This document shows positions 53,507-61,445 of a DNA stretch of 64,000 nt, piece by piece; within the stretch, counting starts at the first letter, position 1; every line of letters starts with the position of its first letter. Under the pieces are notes generated by a model. It was not told the DNA's origin. It worked only from the letters and a program-made list of their open reading frames with translations, and made no database searches. The stretch comes from JAAZPT01 sp034180455. Lineage in GTDB: Bacteria > Bacillota > Clostridia > Christensenellales > Aristaeellaceae. Made by a program: the position numbers and the translations under genes. The DNA lies in NCBI GenBank assembly GCA_034180455.1, contig JAXFOG010000031.1, positions 1 to 64,000 of the forward strand, in the 5' to 3' direction.

Positions 53507-54967
53507 ATGTACAGTGATATTGTAATAATTGGAGCCGGAGTAGTAGGTTGTGGACTAGCAAGAGAGCTATCTCGTTACAATGCAAGCGTAAGAGTGCTTG
53601 AAGCAGGCTATGACGTTGCAGAAAGTTCAAGCCGAGCCAATAGTGGTATAGTACATGCAGGGTATGACTGCGTGCCTGGTACAAATAAGGCAAAATTTAA
53701 TGTGGAAGGCGCAAAGATGTATCCTAAGCTTGTTGAAGAGCTTGGAGTACCATATAAGCATTGGGGAGCAATGATTATAGGCTTTGACGAATCCGATAAA
53801 AAAACTTTAGAAAAACTATTGCAACAGGGTATAGAGAACGGTGTTGAGCAACTAGAAATCATTGATGGAAAAAAGGCACTAGAGCTAGAGCCAAATCTCA
53901 ATCCTGAAGTTACATGGGCATTGCATGTGCCTACAAGTGCTATAGTAAGTCCATACGAAATGAACTATGCACTTGCAGATAACGCAGTAGAAAATGGCGT
54001 AGATATAGTACTAGAAACTAAGGTTTCAAGTCTATATAATGATGGTGAACTTTGGCAGATACGCACAGATAACGGAGATTTCAGCGCAAAATGCGTAATA
54101 AACTGTGCAGGCTTATTTAGTGCAAATATTCATAATCAAATAAGTGATGTAAAGTATAAAATTATTCCCAGAAAGGGAGAGTATTTTATGCTTGATAGAA
54201 TGCACCCTCTGCCATTTAAGCACACTATTTTTCAAACTCCTGGCAAAATGGGTAAGGGCGTATTAGTAAGCCCAACTGTACATGGCAATACATTCTTAGG
54301 ACCATCATCAAATGATGTAGAAGATTTTTATGATACCACAACCGATCCAGAAGTGCTGGATTTCGTTTTTGAAAAAAGCAAACGTACATGGCCTGGCGCC
54401 AACAAACGCAATGTTGTTACCACATTCTCAGGTCTTAGAGCCCATGAAGAAAATGGCGACTTTGTTATAGGCAGAGTAAGTGGAGCAAAAAATGCATACG
54501 AGGCTCTTGGAATAGAGAGCCCAGGACTATCTGCAATGCCTGCAATTGCAAAGTATTTGAGCAATATGCTTGCAGAAGATATGAACCTTAGCCAAAAGAA
54601 AGATTGGATAAAGCCAACAAAGCGCAAAAAATACTTTATTGATATGACTGAGGAAGAAAGACAGGCAGTAATAGCAGAAAACAATGACTATGCCCAAATG
54701 GTATGCAGATGCGAGCAGGTTACTGAAGCTGAAATACGCGAAGCTATACGCAGACCAATGGGAGCAAGGACAGTAGACGGAATAAAACGTAGAATAAGAG
54801 CTGGAGCTGGACGTTGCCAGGGTGGATTCTGTTCTCCTAGAGTAATTCAGATACTTGCTGAGGAATTGCATATTTCACAATTGGATGTATGCAAGTTTAG
54901 CAAAAAGAGCAAGTTTTTTGTAGGAAAGGTGTCAGACTTTGCCATAAAGGAGGATAGCCATGAATAA
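53507..54967 (+). CDS. FAD-dependent glycerol-3-phosphate dehydrogenase-like oxidoreductase with BFD [2Fe-2S] domain (GlpA-like)
   Basis: AAGGAGAGG precedes the ATG. This 486-residue protein has an FAD-binding GAGVVGCG (9-16), a DAO-fold oxidase region to about 370, and a C-terminal BFD-like domain with four cysteines (Cys400, Cys402, Cys437, Cys442) that probably bind a [2Fe-2S] cluster. The layout matches clostridial GlpA and related L-2-hydroxyglutarate-type oxidases. It overlaps the next flavoprotein gene by eight bases, and together with the DUF1667 gene forms the three-part complex common in anaerobes. It probably oxidises glycerol 3-phosphate to DHAP. Confidence 0.85.
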   Translation: MYSDIVIIGAGVVGCGLARELSRYNASVRVLEAGYDVAESSSRANSGIVHAGYDCVPGTNKAKFNVEGAKMYPKLVEELGVPYKHWGAMIIGFDESDKKTLEKLLQQGIENGVEQLEIIDGKKALELEPNLNPEVTWALHVPTSAIVSPYEMNYALADNAVENGVDIVLETKVSSLYNDGELWQIRTDNGDFSAKCVINCAGLFSANIHNQISDVKYKIIPRKGEYFMLDRMHPLPFKHTIFQTPGKMGKGVLVSPTVHGNTFLGPSSNDVEDFYDTTTDPEVLDFVFEKSKRTWPGANKRNVVTTFSGLRAHEENGDFVIGRVSGAKNAYEALGIESPGLSAMPAIAKYLSNMLAEDMNLSQKKDWIKPTKRKKYFIDMTEEERQAVIAENNDYAQMVCRCEQVTEAEIREAIRRPMGARTVDGIKRRIRAGAGRCQGGFCSPRVIQILAEELHISQLDVCKFSKKSKFFVGKVSDFAIKEDSHE

Positions 54968-56225
54968 GGATATTGATTTGCTTATTGTAGGTGGTGGTCC
55001 TGCAGGTCTTGCAGCAGCAGTTGCAGCAAGGGAAGCAGGTATAGAAGATATACTTATTGTAGAGCGTGAGGAAAGACTTGGTGGAATATTAAAGCAGTGC
55101 ATACACAACGGCTTTGGCTTACATCGCTTTAATGTAGAAATGACGGGTCCAGAATATGCTCAAAAGTATATTGATATGGTAGATGAGCTTAAAATTCCAT
55201 ATATTTGCAACTGCACAGTGCTTAATATCACACACGATAGAAAGGCCCTATGCGTAAGTCGTGAGCAAGGCCTTGTAACATATAATGCAAAAGCTATTAT
55301 ACTTGCTATGGGATGTAGAGAGCGTCCAGCTGGTGCACTTGCGATATCTGGTACTCGTTGCGCTGGCGTGTTTAGCGCTGGAACTGCCCAAAGATTTGTA
55401 AACCTTGAGGGTCTTATGCCAGGCAAGGAAATAGTGATACTTGGCTCTGGAGATATAGGACTTATAATGGCTAGACGTATGACTCTGCAAGGCGCTCATG
55501 TAAAAGCAGTTGTAGAGCTTATGCCTTTTTCTAGTGGGCTAAACAGAAACATAGTGCAGTGCTTGGAGGACTATAATATTCCTCTGTATCTTGAGCATAC
55601 AGTTACAAGACTGCATGGCAAAGACAGACTTACAGGCGTAAGCATTTGCAAGGTGGATAAGAACAGAAATCCAATACCAGAAAGTGAAATGTACTTTGAT
55701 TGCGATACACTGTTGCTGTCAGTAGGCCTAATTCCTGAAAATGAGCTTAGTGAGAGCGCAGGAGTAGAGCTTTCTCCACTTACAAGGGGAGCCGTAGTTG
55801 GTGATGATCTAATGACTAGCGTTGATGGTATATACTCTTGTGGAAATGTTTTGCATGTGCACGATCTAGTAGACTTTGTTTCTGATGAAAGCGCAAAGGC
55901 TGGAAAGGCAGCAGCAAAGTTTATTCGTGAGGGTAAGACTCCTCGTAAACGTATAAAAGTAAATGATGGCTTTGGAGTGCGTGGAGCAGTGCCACAGTTT
56001 ATCAATATACCTGATAAAGACGAAAAGGCTGAACCAATACAAATAATGTTCAGAGTAGATAAGGTGTATGAAAACGCTAGAATAAGCATAAAAAGTGGCG
56101 AAAATGAAATTTATGGTGTAAAGAAGCGCATATTGACTCCGGGTGAGATGGCAGATATAAAGCTTAAAGCTGAAATTATTTCATCAATAGAAGACAAGCC
56201 ACTTACAATAGAGATAGAGGAGTAA
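54960..56225 (+). CDS. FAD/NAD-dependent oxidoreductase subunit (GlpB-like, HcnB-like)
   Basis: This 421-residue pyridine nucleotide-disulfide-type flavoprotein has FAD-binding GGGPAGLAAA (10-19), NAD-binding GSGDIGL (about 162-168), and the C-terminal CGNVLHVHDLVDFVSDE segment (about 297-313) typical of the partners of GlpA-like dehydrogenases. It lacks the paired redox cysteines of thioredoxin reductases. AAGGAGG precedes the ATG. It probably passes electrons from the upstream oxidase to NAD or another acceptor. Confidence 0.86.
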   Translation: MNKDIDLLIVGGGPAGLAAAVAAREAGIEDILIVEREERLGGILKQCIHNGFGLHRFNVEMTGPEYAQKYIDMVDELKIPYICNCTVLNITHDRKALCVSREQGLVTYNAKAIILAMGCRERPAGALAISGTRCAGVFSAGTAQRFVNLEGLMPGKEIVILGSGDIGLIMARRMTLQGAHVKAVVELMPFSSGLNRNIVQCLEDYNIPLYLEHTVTRLHGKDRLTGVSICKVDKNRNPIPESEMYFDCDTLLLSVGLIPENELSESAGVELSPLTRGAVVGDDLMTSVDGIYSCGNVLHVHDLVDFVSDESAKAGKAAAKFIREGKTPRKRIKVNDGFGVRGAVPQFINIPDKDEKAEPIQIMFRVDKVYENARISIKSGENEIYGVKKRILTPGEMADIKLKAEIISSIEDKPLTIEIEE

Positions 56226-56228
56226 GCT

Positions 56229-56579
56229 ATGGATATTACATGTATTTCATGCCCAGTAGGCTGCAGAATGAGCGTAGAAGTTGAAAATGGTACAGTACTA
56301 AGTGTAAAGGGTAATATGTGTCCTAGAGGAGCTCGCTATGCCAATCAAGAGGCAATAGCTCCAAAGAGAATAATTACAGCTGTAATTACACTACAAAATT
56401 CAGATACACCATTACCAATAAAGACAGAGGACGGAGTGCCTAAGGCTAATATATTCAAGTGCATGGCGCACCTTAATTCTTTGAAACTATATGCTCCAAT
56501 AAAACTTGGCGATATTATTTGTGAAAATATATGTGGCAGTGGAGTGAACGTAGTGGCAACAAGCAGTGTGCTTAAATAA
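56229..56579 (+). CDS. DUF1667 cysteine-rich subunit
   Basis: This 116-residue protein has CISCPVGC near the N-terminus, a further MCPRG, and CGSG near the end; the clustered cysteines suggest a metal or Fe-S site. DUF1667 proteins nearly always follow GlpA/GlpB-like gene pairs, as here with a three-base gap and a GAGGAG site. It is taken to be the small third subunit of the dehydrogenase complex. Confidence 0.88.
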   Translation: MDITCISCPVGCRMSVEVENGTVLSVKGNMCPRGARYANQEAIAPKRIITAVITLQNSDTPLPIKTEDGVPKANIFKCMAHLNSLKLYAPIKLGDIICENICGSGVNVVATSSVLK

Positions 56580-56613
56580 AGTGTCAAAAATAAAGTTTTA
56601 ATATAAACACAAT

Positions 56614-56649
56614 ACCAGAGTTAGCATTAGAGGCTTCTCTGGTTTTTTT
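56614..56649 (+). terminator. Terminator of the ABC/GlpAB operon
   Basis: ACCAGAG pairs with CTCTGGT around a 16-base loop, followed by seven Ts. Confidence 0.8.
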
Positions 56650-56881
56650 ATGCTTTAATATTCTAGTGGAGATTTTTCTTAATTGTAATTGTTTGCTTTA
56701 AGCGCCAATATGAGTTACACATCTTGTTTAAATATTTCAAATAAATTTTTCATGAGTGAGTGAGATAAGTAATTTTTTTAGATTGACTGAGTATTTTATA
56801 GTTTTGTACTGCTTTACTACAGTAATTTTCTGATAAATATTTATATGAATTTTTAAATATGCGCTATATTTTGATATAAAA
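56650..56881. other. AT-rich gap without genes
   Basis: No supported reading frame lies between the operon terminator and the following hairpins. Confidence 0.5.
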
Positions 56882-56928
56882 AACTGACCTCATTAAGTTA
56901 GTTTTTGGTCTAACTTTTGAGGTCGGTT
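56882..56928 (-). terminator. Long hairpin, probable second terminator for the minus-strand operon
   Basis: AACTGACCTCA pairs with TGAGGTCGGTT, and inside it AAGTTAG pairs with CTAACTT: about 18 bp with a small internal loop and an eight-base loop. On the minus strand it is followed by TTTTTTATATC. Confidence 0.65.
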
Positions 56929-56945
56929 CAAAATGTTTAAGGTTT

Positions 56946-56975
56946 AAAAAAGGTTGCCACATAAGTAGCAACCTT
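56946..56975 (-). terminator. Terminator after the ArsR-family gene
   Basis: On the minus strand AAGGTTGC and GCAACCTT enclose ten bases and are followed by TTTT, ten bases after the stop codon. Confidence 0.78.
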
Positions 56976-56985
56976 AGAAAATAGC

Positions 56986-57270
56986 CTATCTGATACCTTT
57001 TGCGGGTTTTATGGAGGCCATCTCCTTTATTCTCTTGCTGAGATTACGGAGAGTTTCCTTATTTACCTGATAGTAGCAGAAATGACCTATCATTAGCTTA
57101 TCAACGAGTTCAGCCTCGCGAAGTATTTTAAGATGCTGGGATACGGCTGAATCGCTGATGCCCAGTTCTTTAGCAAGGCTACCTACACAGTAGTTGTACT
57201 TTTGAAGGAGCTCTACTATCTTCATTCTGTTTTCGTCAGCCAGAGCCTTAATTAAATTTAGGGTCTCCAT
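56986..57270 (-). CDS. ArsR-family transcriptional regulator
   Basis: This 94-residue winged-helix protein has ADENRMKIVELL (about 11-22), CVGSLAKELGISDSAVSQHLKILREAELV (about 28-56) and the beta-wing with YYQV. It keeps one cysteine in the usual metal-site helix, but the paired ELCVCD motif of metal sensors is incomplete, so a non-metal signal is possible. It lies 29 bases downstream of eno, probably cotranscribed, which is an uncommon linkage. Its targets are unknown. Confidence 0.85.
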   Translation of the reverse strand: METLNLIKALADENRMKIVELLQKYNYCVGSLAKELGISDSAVSQHLKILREAELVDKLMIGHFCYYQVNKETLRNLSKRIKEMASIKPAKGIR

Positions 57271-57299
57271 TTGTTATATATTTTCTCCAATTCTTTATT

Positions 57300-58592
57300 T
57301 TACTTAATATTAAATGCTTTTTTTCCTAAATATTTTGCACTTGCGCCAAGTTCTTCTTCAATTCTAAGCAGGCGATTGTACTTTGCAACACGCTCGCTAC
57401 GGCTTGGTGCACCAGTCTTGATCTGACCAGCGTTTAGAGCAACTGCTAGATCTGCAATTGTGGTATCTTCTGTCTCACCACTTCTGTGAGAGATAACTGC
57501 AGTCATACCAGCCTTATGAGCCATCTTAATAGCCTCAAGTGTCTCTGATACAGAACCTATCTGATTAAGCTTAATCAGTATAGAGTTTGCAGCCTTTAGC
57601 TCAATACCCTTTGCAAGACGCTCAGTGTTTGTAACATAAAGGTCGTCACCAACCAACTGAAGCTTGTTGCCAAGTTCCTTACGCATGAGCTGCCAGCCTT
57701 CCCAGTCTTCCTCATCAAGACCATCTTCAATAGAGATGATAGGATACTTCTCGCTAAGCTCTTTCCAGTGAGCAATAAGCTCTGCGCTTGTATATTCCTT
57801 GCCACTCTTTGGCTGATGATAATAACCCTTGCCTCTCTTTTCATCTTTCCACTCAGAGCTTGCAGGGTCCATAGCAATCATAAAATCTTCGCCAGGAACA
57901 TAACCTGCATCTTTTACAGCCTGCAGAATGTACTCGATAGCTTCGCTGTCGCTAGCCATATCTGGTGCAAAACCACCCTCATCGCCAACGCTTGCTGCCA
58001 AGCCCTTGCTCTTGAGCAATGCTGCGAGCTTGTGGAATACTTCTGTGCACCATCTGAGACCTTCTGAGAATGAAGGAGCGCCAACAGGCATAATCATGAA
58101 TTCTTGAGAGTCTACAGAGTTGCTTGCATGAGCTCCACCGTTAAGTATGTTCATCATAGGAACGGGTAGTACGTTTGCATTTACGCCACCGATAAATCTA
58201 TATAGTGGGATACCCAATGCGTTTGCTGCTGCGTTGCATGTTGCGATAGATACAGCCAATATAGCGTTTGCACCGAGGTTCTTCTTGCCCTTGGTACCGT
58301 CAGCCTTTATCATAGCTGCGTCTACTTCGTAGATATTCTCAGCATTAAGACCAACTATGGCATCCTTAATTGTTGTGTTTATATTTTCAACAGCCTTTAA
58401 AACACCTTTGCCTCCGAATTTTGATTTGTCGCCATCACGGAGTTCAAGAGCCTCAAATTCGCCAGTAGATGCGCCGCTTGGTGATGCGCCTCTGCCCATA
58501 GCTCCACACTCAAGGTATACTTCTGCTTCTACAGTAGGATTGCCACGAGAATCAATGATCTGTCTAGCTTTTACATCTGTAATTTTTAACAT
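57300..58592 (-). CDS. eno: Enolase
   Basis: This 430-residue enolase matches the family length. It converts 2-phosphoglycerate to phosphoenolpyruvate in glycolysis. GASTGEFEALELRDGD lies near the N-terminus, the magnesium ligands fall around MAMDPASSE, SIEDGLDEEDW and VGDDLYVTN, and the catalytic lysine is in NSILIKLNQIGSVSE. GGGAG precedes the ATG. Confidence 0.97.
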   Translation of the reverse strand: MLKITDVKARQIIDSRGNPTVEAEVYLECGAMGRGASPSGASTGEFEALELRDGDKSKFGGKGVLKAVENINTTIKDAIVGLNAENIYEVDAAMIKADGTKGKKNLGANAILAVSIATCNAAANALGIPLYRFIGGVNANVLPVPMMNILNGGAHASNSVDSQEFMIMPVGAPSFSEGLRWCTEVFHKLAALLKSKGLAASVGDEGGFAPDMASDSEAIEYILQAVKDAGYVPGEDFMIAMDPASSEWKDEKRGKGYYHQPKSGKEYTSAELIAHWKELSEKYPIISIEDGLDEEDWEGWQLMRKELGNKLQLVGDDLYVTNTERLAKGIELKAANSILIKLNQIGSVSETLEAIKMAHKAGMTAVISHRSGETEDTTIADLAVALNAGQIKTGAPSRSERVAKYNRLLRIEEELGASAKYLGKKAFNIK

Positions 58593-58670
58593 GATTATCT
58601 CCCTTTCTTTATAGTAAAATTTAAAAACTCATTGCTTTGTAATCTTAAATAGATAACAAAATGCAAGTAG

Positions 58671-58699
58671 ATTGTATCACATTGAATACTTAATTACAA
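58671..58699 (-). promoter_or_regulatory. Promoter of eno
   Basis: On the minus strand TTGTAA (58694-58699) and TACAAT (58671-58676) have a 17-base spacer. Confidence 0.55.
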
Positions 58700-58857
58700 G
58701 ATGTAAGCAGCATAAGTATTATTGAAAAAGTCAAAATAAGGTGCAATAAAGTTAAGCGTTACAATTAAGTAAAACAAAAAACAAATTCATATAATTTTGA
58801 GGTTGGTGAGTCAGAAAATATGGCATAAAGGCTTATAAGTGTGCTATTTGCCTTAAA

Positions 58858-58892
58858 AAAACAAAAACATGCGCTTTTAATTAAAACGCATG
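58858..58892 (-). terminator. Terminator after ppa
   Basis: CATGCG and CGCATG flank an AT-rich dyad (58868-58892). On the minus strand TTTTTGTTTTTTT follows. The remaining sequence between eno and ppa (58700-58857 and 58893-58975) shows no gene. Confidence 0.65.
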
Positions 58893-58975
58893 CTGTAAAT
58901 TTGTTGTATAATTTAGTTTTAAGCTAAAAAGCATATTTGTATGAAGTGCATAAACTTTATATGCATTTTGCCAAA

Positions 58976-59509
58976 CTAAAGACAGTATTTCTGTATATAA
59001 CTTTCTTTGGACTTGGCAATGATTTTCTTTGCAGCCTTCTCTCCATCAAGCTCATTTATTTTGGTATCCTTTGATTCAAGGCTTTTGTAAACGGAGAAAA
59101 AGTGCATCATTTCTTGGAATATGTGAGAAGGCAGATCATCAATATTTTTATAACCATTATAAGTGGGGTCGTGAAAAGGTATAGCAATTATTTTTTCGTC
59201 ATTTTTACCTTGATCAAGCATGGTAAAAACTCCTATGGGATAGCAACGTACAAGTGCCATGGGGCGTATTATTTCGCTACTAAGCACCAACACGTCAAGT
59301 GGGTCACCATCATCTGCCAATGTTCTAGGGATAAATCCATAGTTTGCAGGGTAGTGTGTACTTGTGTAAAGTATTCTGTCCAGTATAAGGTGACCAGTAG
59401 CCTTATCAAGCTCATACTTGGTCTTGCTGCCTTTTTCTATCTCTATGCAGCAAATAAAGTCATCTTCTTTTACTCTGGAAGGAGCTATATCATGCCAAAT
59501 ATTACTCAT
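58976..59509 (-). CDS. ppa: Inorganic pyrophosphatase, type I
   Basis: This 177-residue family I pyrophosphatase has KYELDKATG (about 31-39), HYPANYGFIP (about 52-61) and the metal-binding DDGDPLDVLV (about 65-74). It splits pyrophosphate and drives biosynthetic reactions. TAGGAGG precedes the ATG. It lies 19 bases after tgt and is probably cotranscribed with it. Confidence 0.95.
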   Translation of the reverse strand: MSNIWHDIAPSRVKEDDFICCIEIEKGSKTKYELDKATGHLILDRILYTSTHYPANYGFIPRTLADDGDPLDVLVLSSEIIRPMALVRCYPIGVFTMLDQGKNDEKIIAIPFHDPTYNGYKNIDDLPSHIFQEMMHFFSVYKSLESKDTKINELDGEKAAKKIIAKSKESYIQKYCL

Positions 59510-59528
59510 ACTAACCTCCTAATATATA

Positions 59529-60653
59529 CTAGAAATTGCGAGTTTTATCATAATTCGCAAAAAATTCTGCTCTATAATCCTCATAGTAATCTTTTTCTAT
59601 ACTCTCTCGTATCTCGGCCATTAAATTTTGCAGGAACCTTAGATTATGTAGTGTTATAAGCCTTGCACCAGTAATCTCTCCACATTTGATAAGGTGGCGA
59701 ATATATGCTCTTGTAAAACCGTTTTTGCAAGCGTAGCAATCACAGTTATCGTCTATTACATGGAAATCCCTAGCGTATTCGGCGTTGCGCACCACCATTC
59801 TGCCCGTGCGAGTAAATGCAGTGCCATTTCTGGCAATTCTAGTGGCCAATACGCAGTCAAACATATCTACACCATGGTATACACCCTCTACAAGGCAGTC
59901 GGGGCTACCCACTCCCATAAGGTATCTTGGCTTATGTTTTGGAAGATAAGGCTCTATTTTATCCAGCATTTCATACATTAAGGGCTTTGGCTCGCCTACT
60001 GAAAGCCCACCAATAGCAGTGCCATCAAAATCAAGGCTTGATATATATTTTGCACTTTCTATGCGCAGATCTTCAAAGAATGCTCCTTGCACAATTCCAA
60101 ATAGAGCTTGGTCGCTTCTAGTGTGATATTCCTTACAACGCTTTGCCCAATTATGGGTAAGCTCCATATTTTTTTTGGCATCTTCCCAAGTAATTGGATA
60201 TGGAGAGCATACATCAAAGGCCATAGCAATATCTGAACCAAGCTTTTGTTCTATATCCATTACGCTTTCAGGCGAAAAGAAGTGTGTGCTACCGTCTATA
60301 TGGCTTTGAAAACGAACTCCATTTTGCTCTATTTTGTTTATACCTGCAAGTGAAAAAACCTGAAAACCACCACTATCTGTAAGAATTGGCTTGTCCCAGT
60401 TCATAAACTTATGCAGTCCACCTGCCTCTGCTATAAGATCTTCACCTGGGCGAAGATGCAGATGATAGGTGTTACTAAGCATAATCTCTGCTCCAAGATC
60501 CTTAAGTTCTTGGGGAGTTGTGGTCTTTACTGTGGCAAGGGTGCCAACGGGCATAAAGCAAGGTGTTTGTATATCACCATGTGGAGTATGCACACAGCCT
60601 CGTCTTGCTGCTGATTTTTCACTAGTTTTATATAAATCAAATGTTAAAGGCAT
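59529..60653 (-). CDS. tgt: tRNA-guanine transglycosylase
   Basis: This 374-residue enzyme inserts the queuosine precursor base at tRNA position 34. TDSGGFQVFS carries Asp93; GVDMFDCVLATR (262-273) holds the nucleophilic aspartate region; zinc is held by Cys304, Cys306, Cys309 and His336. The usual LPTR reads LATR here, a small variation. CAGGAG precedes the ATG at 60653. Confidence 0.96.
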   Translation of the reverse strand: MPLTFDLYKTSEKSAARRGCVHTPHGDIQTPCFMPVGTLATVKTTTPQELKDLGAEIMLSNTYHLHLRPGEDLIAEAGGLHKFMNWDKPILTDSGGFQVFSLAGINKIEQNGVRFQSHIDGSTHFFSPESVMDIEQKLGSDIAMAFDVCSPYPITWEDAKKNMELTHNWAKRCKEYHTRSDQALFGIVQGAFFEDLRIESAKYISSLDFDGTAIGGLSVGEPKPLMYEMLDKIEPYLPKHKPRYLMGVGSPDCLVEGVYHGVDMFDCVLATRIARNGTAFTRTGRMVVRNAEYARDFHVIDDNCDCYACKNGFTRAYIRHLIKCGEITGARLITLHNLRFLQNLMAEIRESIEKDYYEDYRAEFFANYDKTRNF

Positions 60654-60681
60654 CTCTATCTCCTGAATGTTTTATAAAGGT

Positions 60682-60690
60682 ATTATATCA
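60682..60690 (-). promoter_or_regulatory. Extended -10 promoter of tgt-ppa
   Basis: TGATATAAT on the minus strand is an extended -10 element 29 bases before the tgt start. The -35 match is poor. Confidence 0.45.
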
Positions 60691-60794
60691 CTTATAAGTC
60701 TAAAACGCTATATTCTGGAAATAAGCTTTGATATGGAGTATTGTTACTTTACTAATTGAAGTATTTAATGTATTCTAAAATAGAGGTGAAATGA

Positions 60795-61349
60795 ATGAAA
60801 TTAAAAACTTTGGAATACAGCCTTGGAGATGATATACACGTTGCTTTGCGCAGTGCAGAAGTAATGGATGCAGAAGCATTTATAAAGTTTTTGAAAAACC
60901 TGAGTGCAGATACACATTTTTTTGAGCTACAACCAGATGAGGTTAATGTTGATGCCAAAGAAATGTCAAATATAATTATTAAGTATGAGCAAAACCCGAA
61001 TGCAGTGTTGATGCTTATAATTCACGATGGTGATATTATAGGCTTTTCAAGCATAGAGCCAGTATCAAATGCTGCAAAGCTCAAGCATAGAGGAGTGATA
61101 AAGGGTGGCTTGTTGCTACACTTTTTAGGATATGGCATAGGAAGGCTTAGCCTTAGAACAACCCTTAAGCTTGCTGAAAAAATGGATTTTGAGCAATATG
61201 AAAGCGAACTCTTTTCTGACAATAGACGACTAATAGACATGTATAGCAATATGGGCTTTGAAGAATGGGGTAGGGTGCGTAGAGCCTACAAATTAGGTAG
61301 TGACTATGTAGACAAACTGATAATGGGTAAGATAATTCGTAATAATTAA
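60795..61349 (+). CDS. GNAT-family N-acetyltransferase
   Basis: GAGGTGA five bases upstream supports ATG 60795. The 184-residue protein has the GNAT fold pattern: ADTHFFELQPDEV in the N-terminal part, GDIIGFSSIE (beta-4, about 75-84), the GYGIGRLSLRTTLKLAE acetyl-CoA pyrophosphate loop and helix (about 113-130), and the DNRRLIDMYSNMGFEEWGRVRRAYKLG end typical of Rim/SpeG-like members. The substrate is unknown. Confidence 0.85.
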   Translation: MKLKTLEYSLGDDIHVALRSAEVMDAEAFIKFLKNLSADTHFFELQPDEVNVDAKEMSNIIIKYEQNPNAVLMLIIHDGDIIGFSSIEPVSNAAKLKHRGVIKGGLLLHFLGYGIGRLSLRTTLKLAEKMDFEQYESELFSDNRRLIDMYSNMGFEEWGRVRRAYKLGSDYVDKLIMGKIIRNN

Positions 61350-61361
61350 CATTTGCTGGTA

Positions 61362-61390
61362 TATACAAAATTGAGTATTCGTTGTATAAT
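61362..61390 (+). promoter_or_regulatory. Promoter of the DUF308 gene
   Basis: TATACA (61362-61367) and TATAAT (61385-61390) have a 17-base spacer, 56 bases upstream of the ATG. Confidence 0.45.
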
Positions 61391-61445
61391 GAAATAAGAC
61401 ATAAGTGCTTTTACAAAAATATATATTAATTATTAGGAGGAAATT

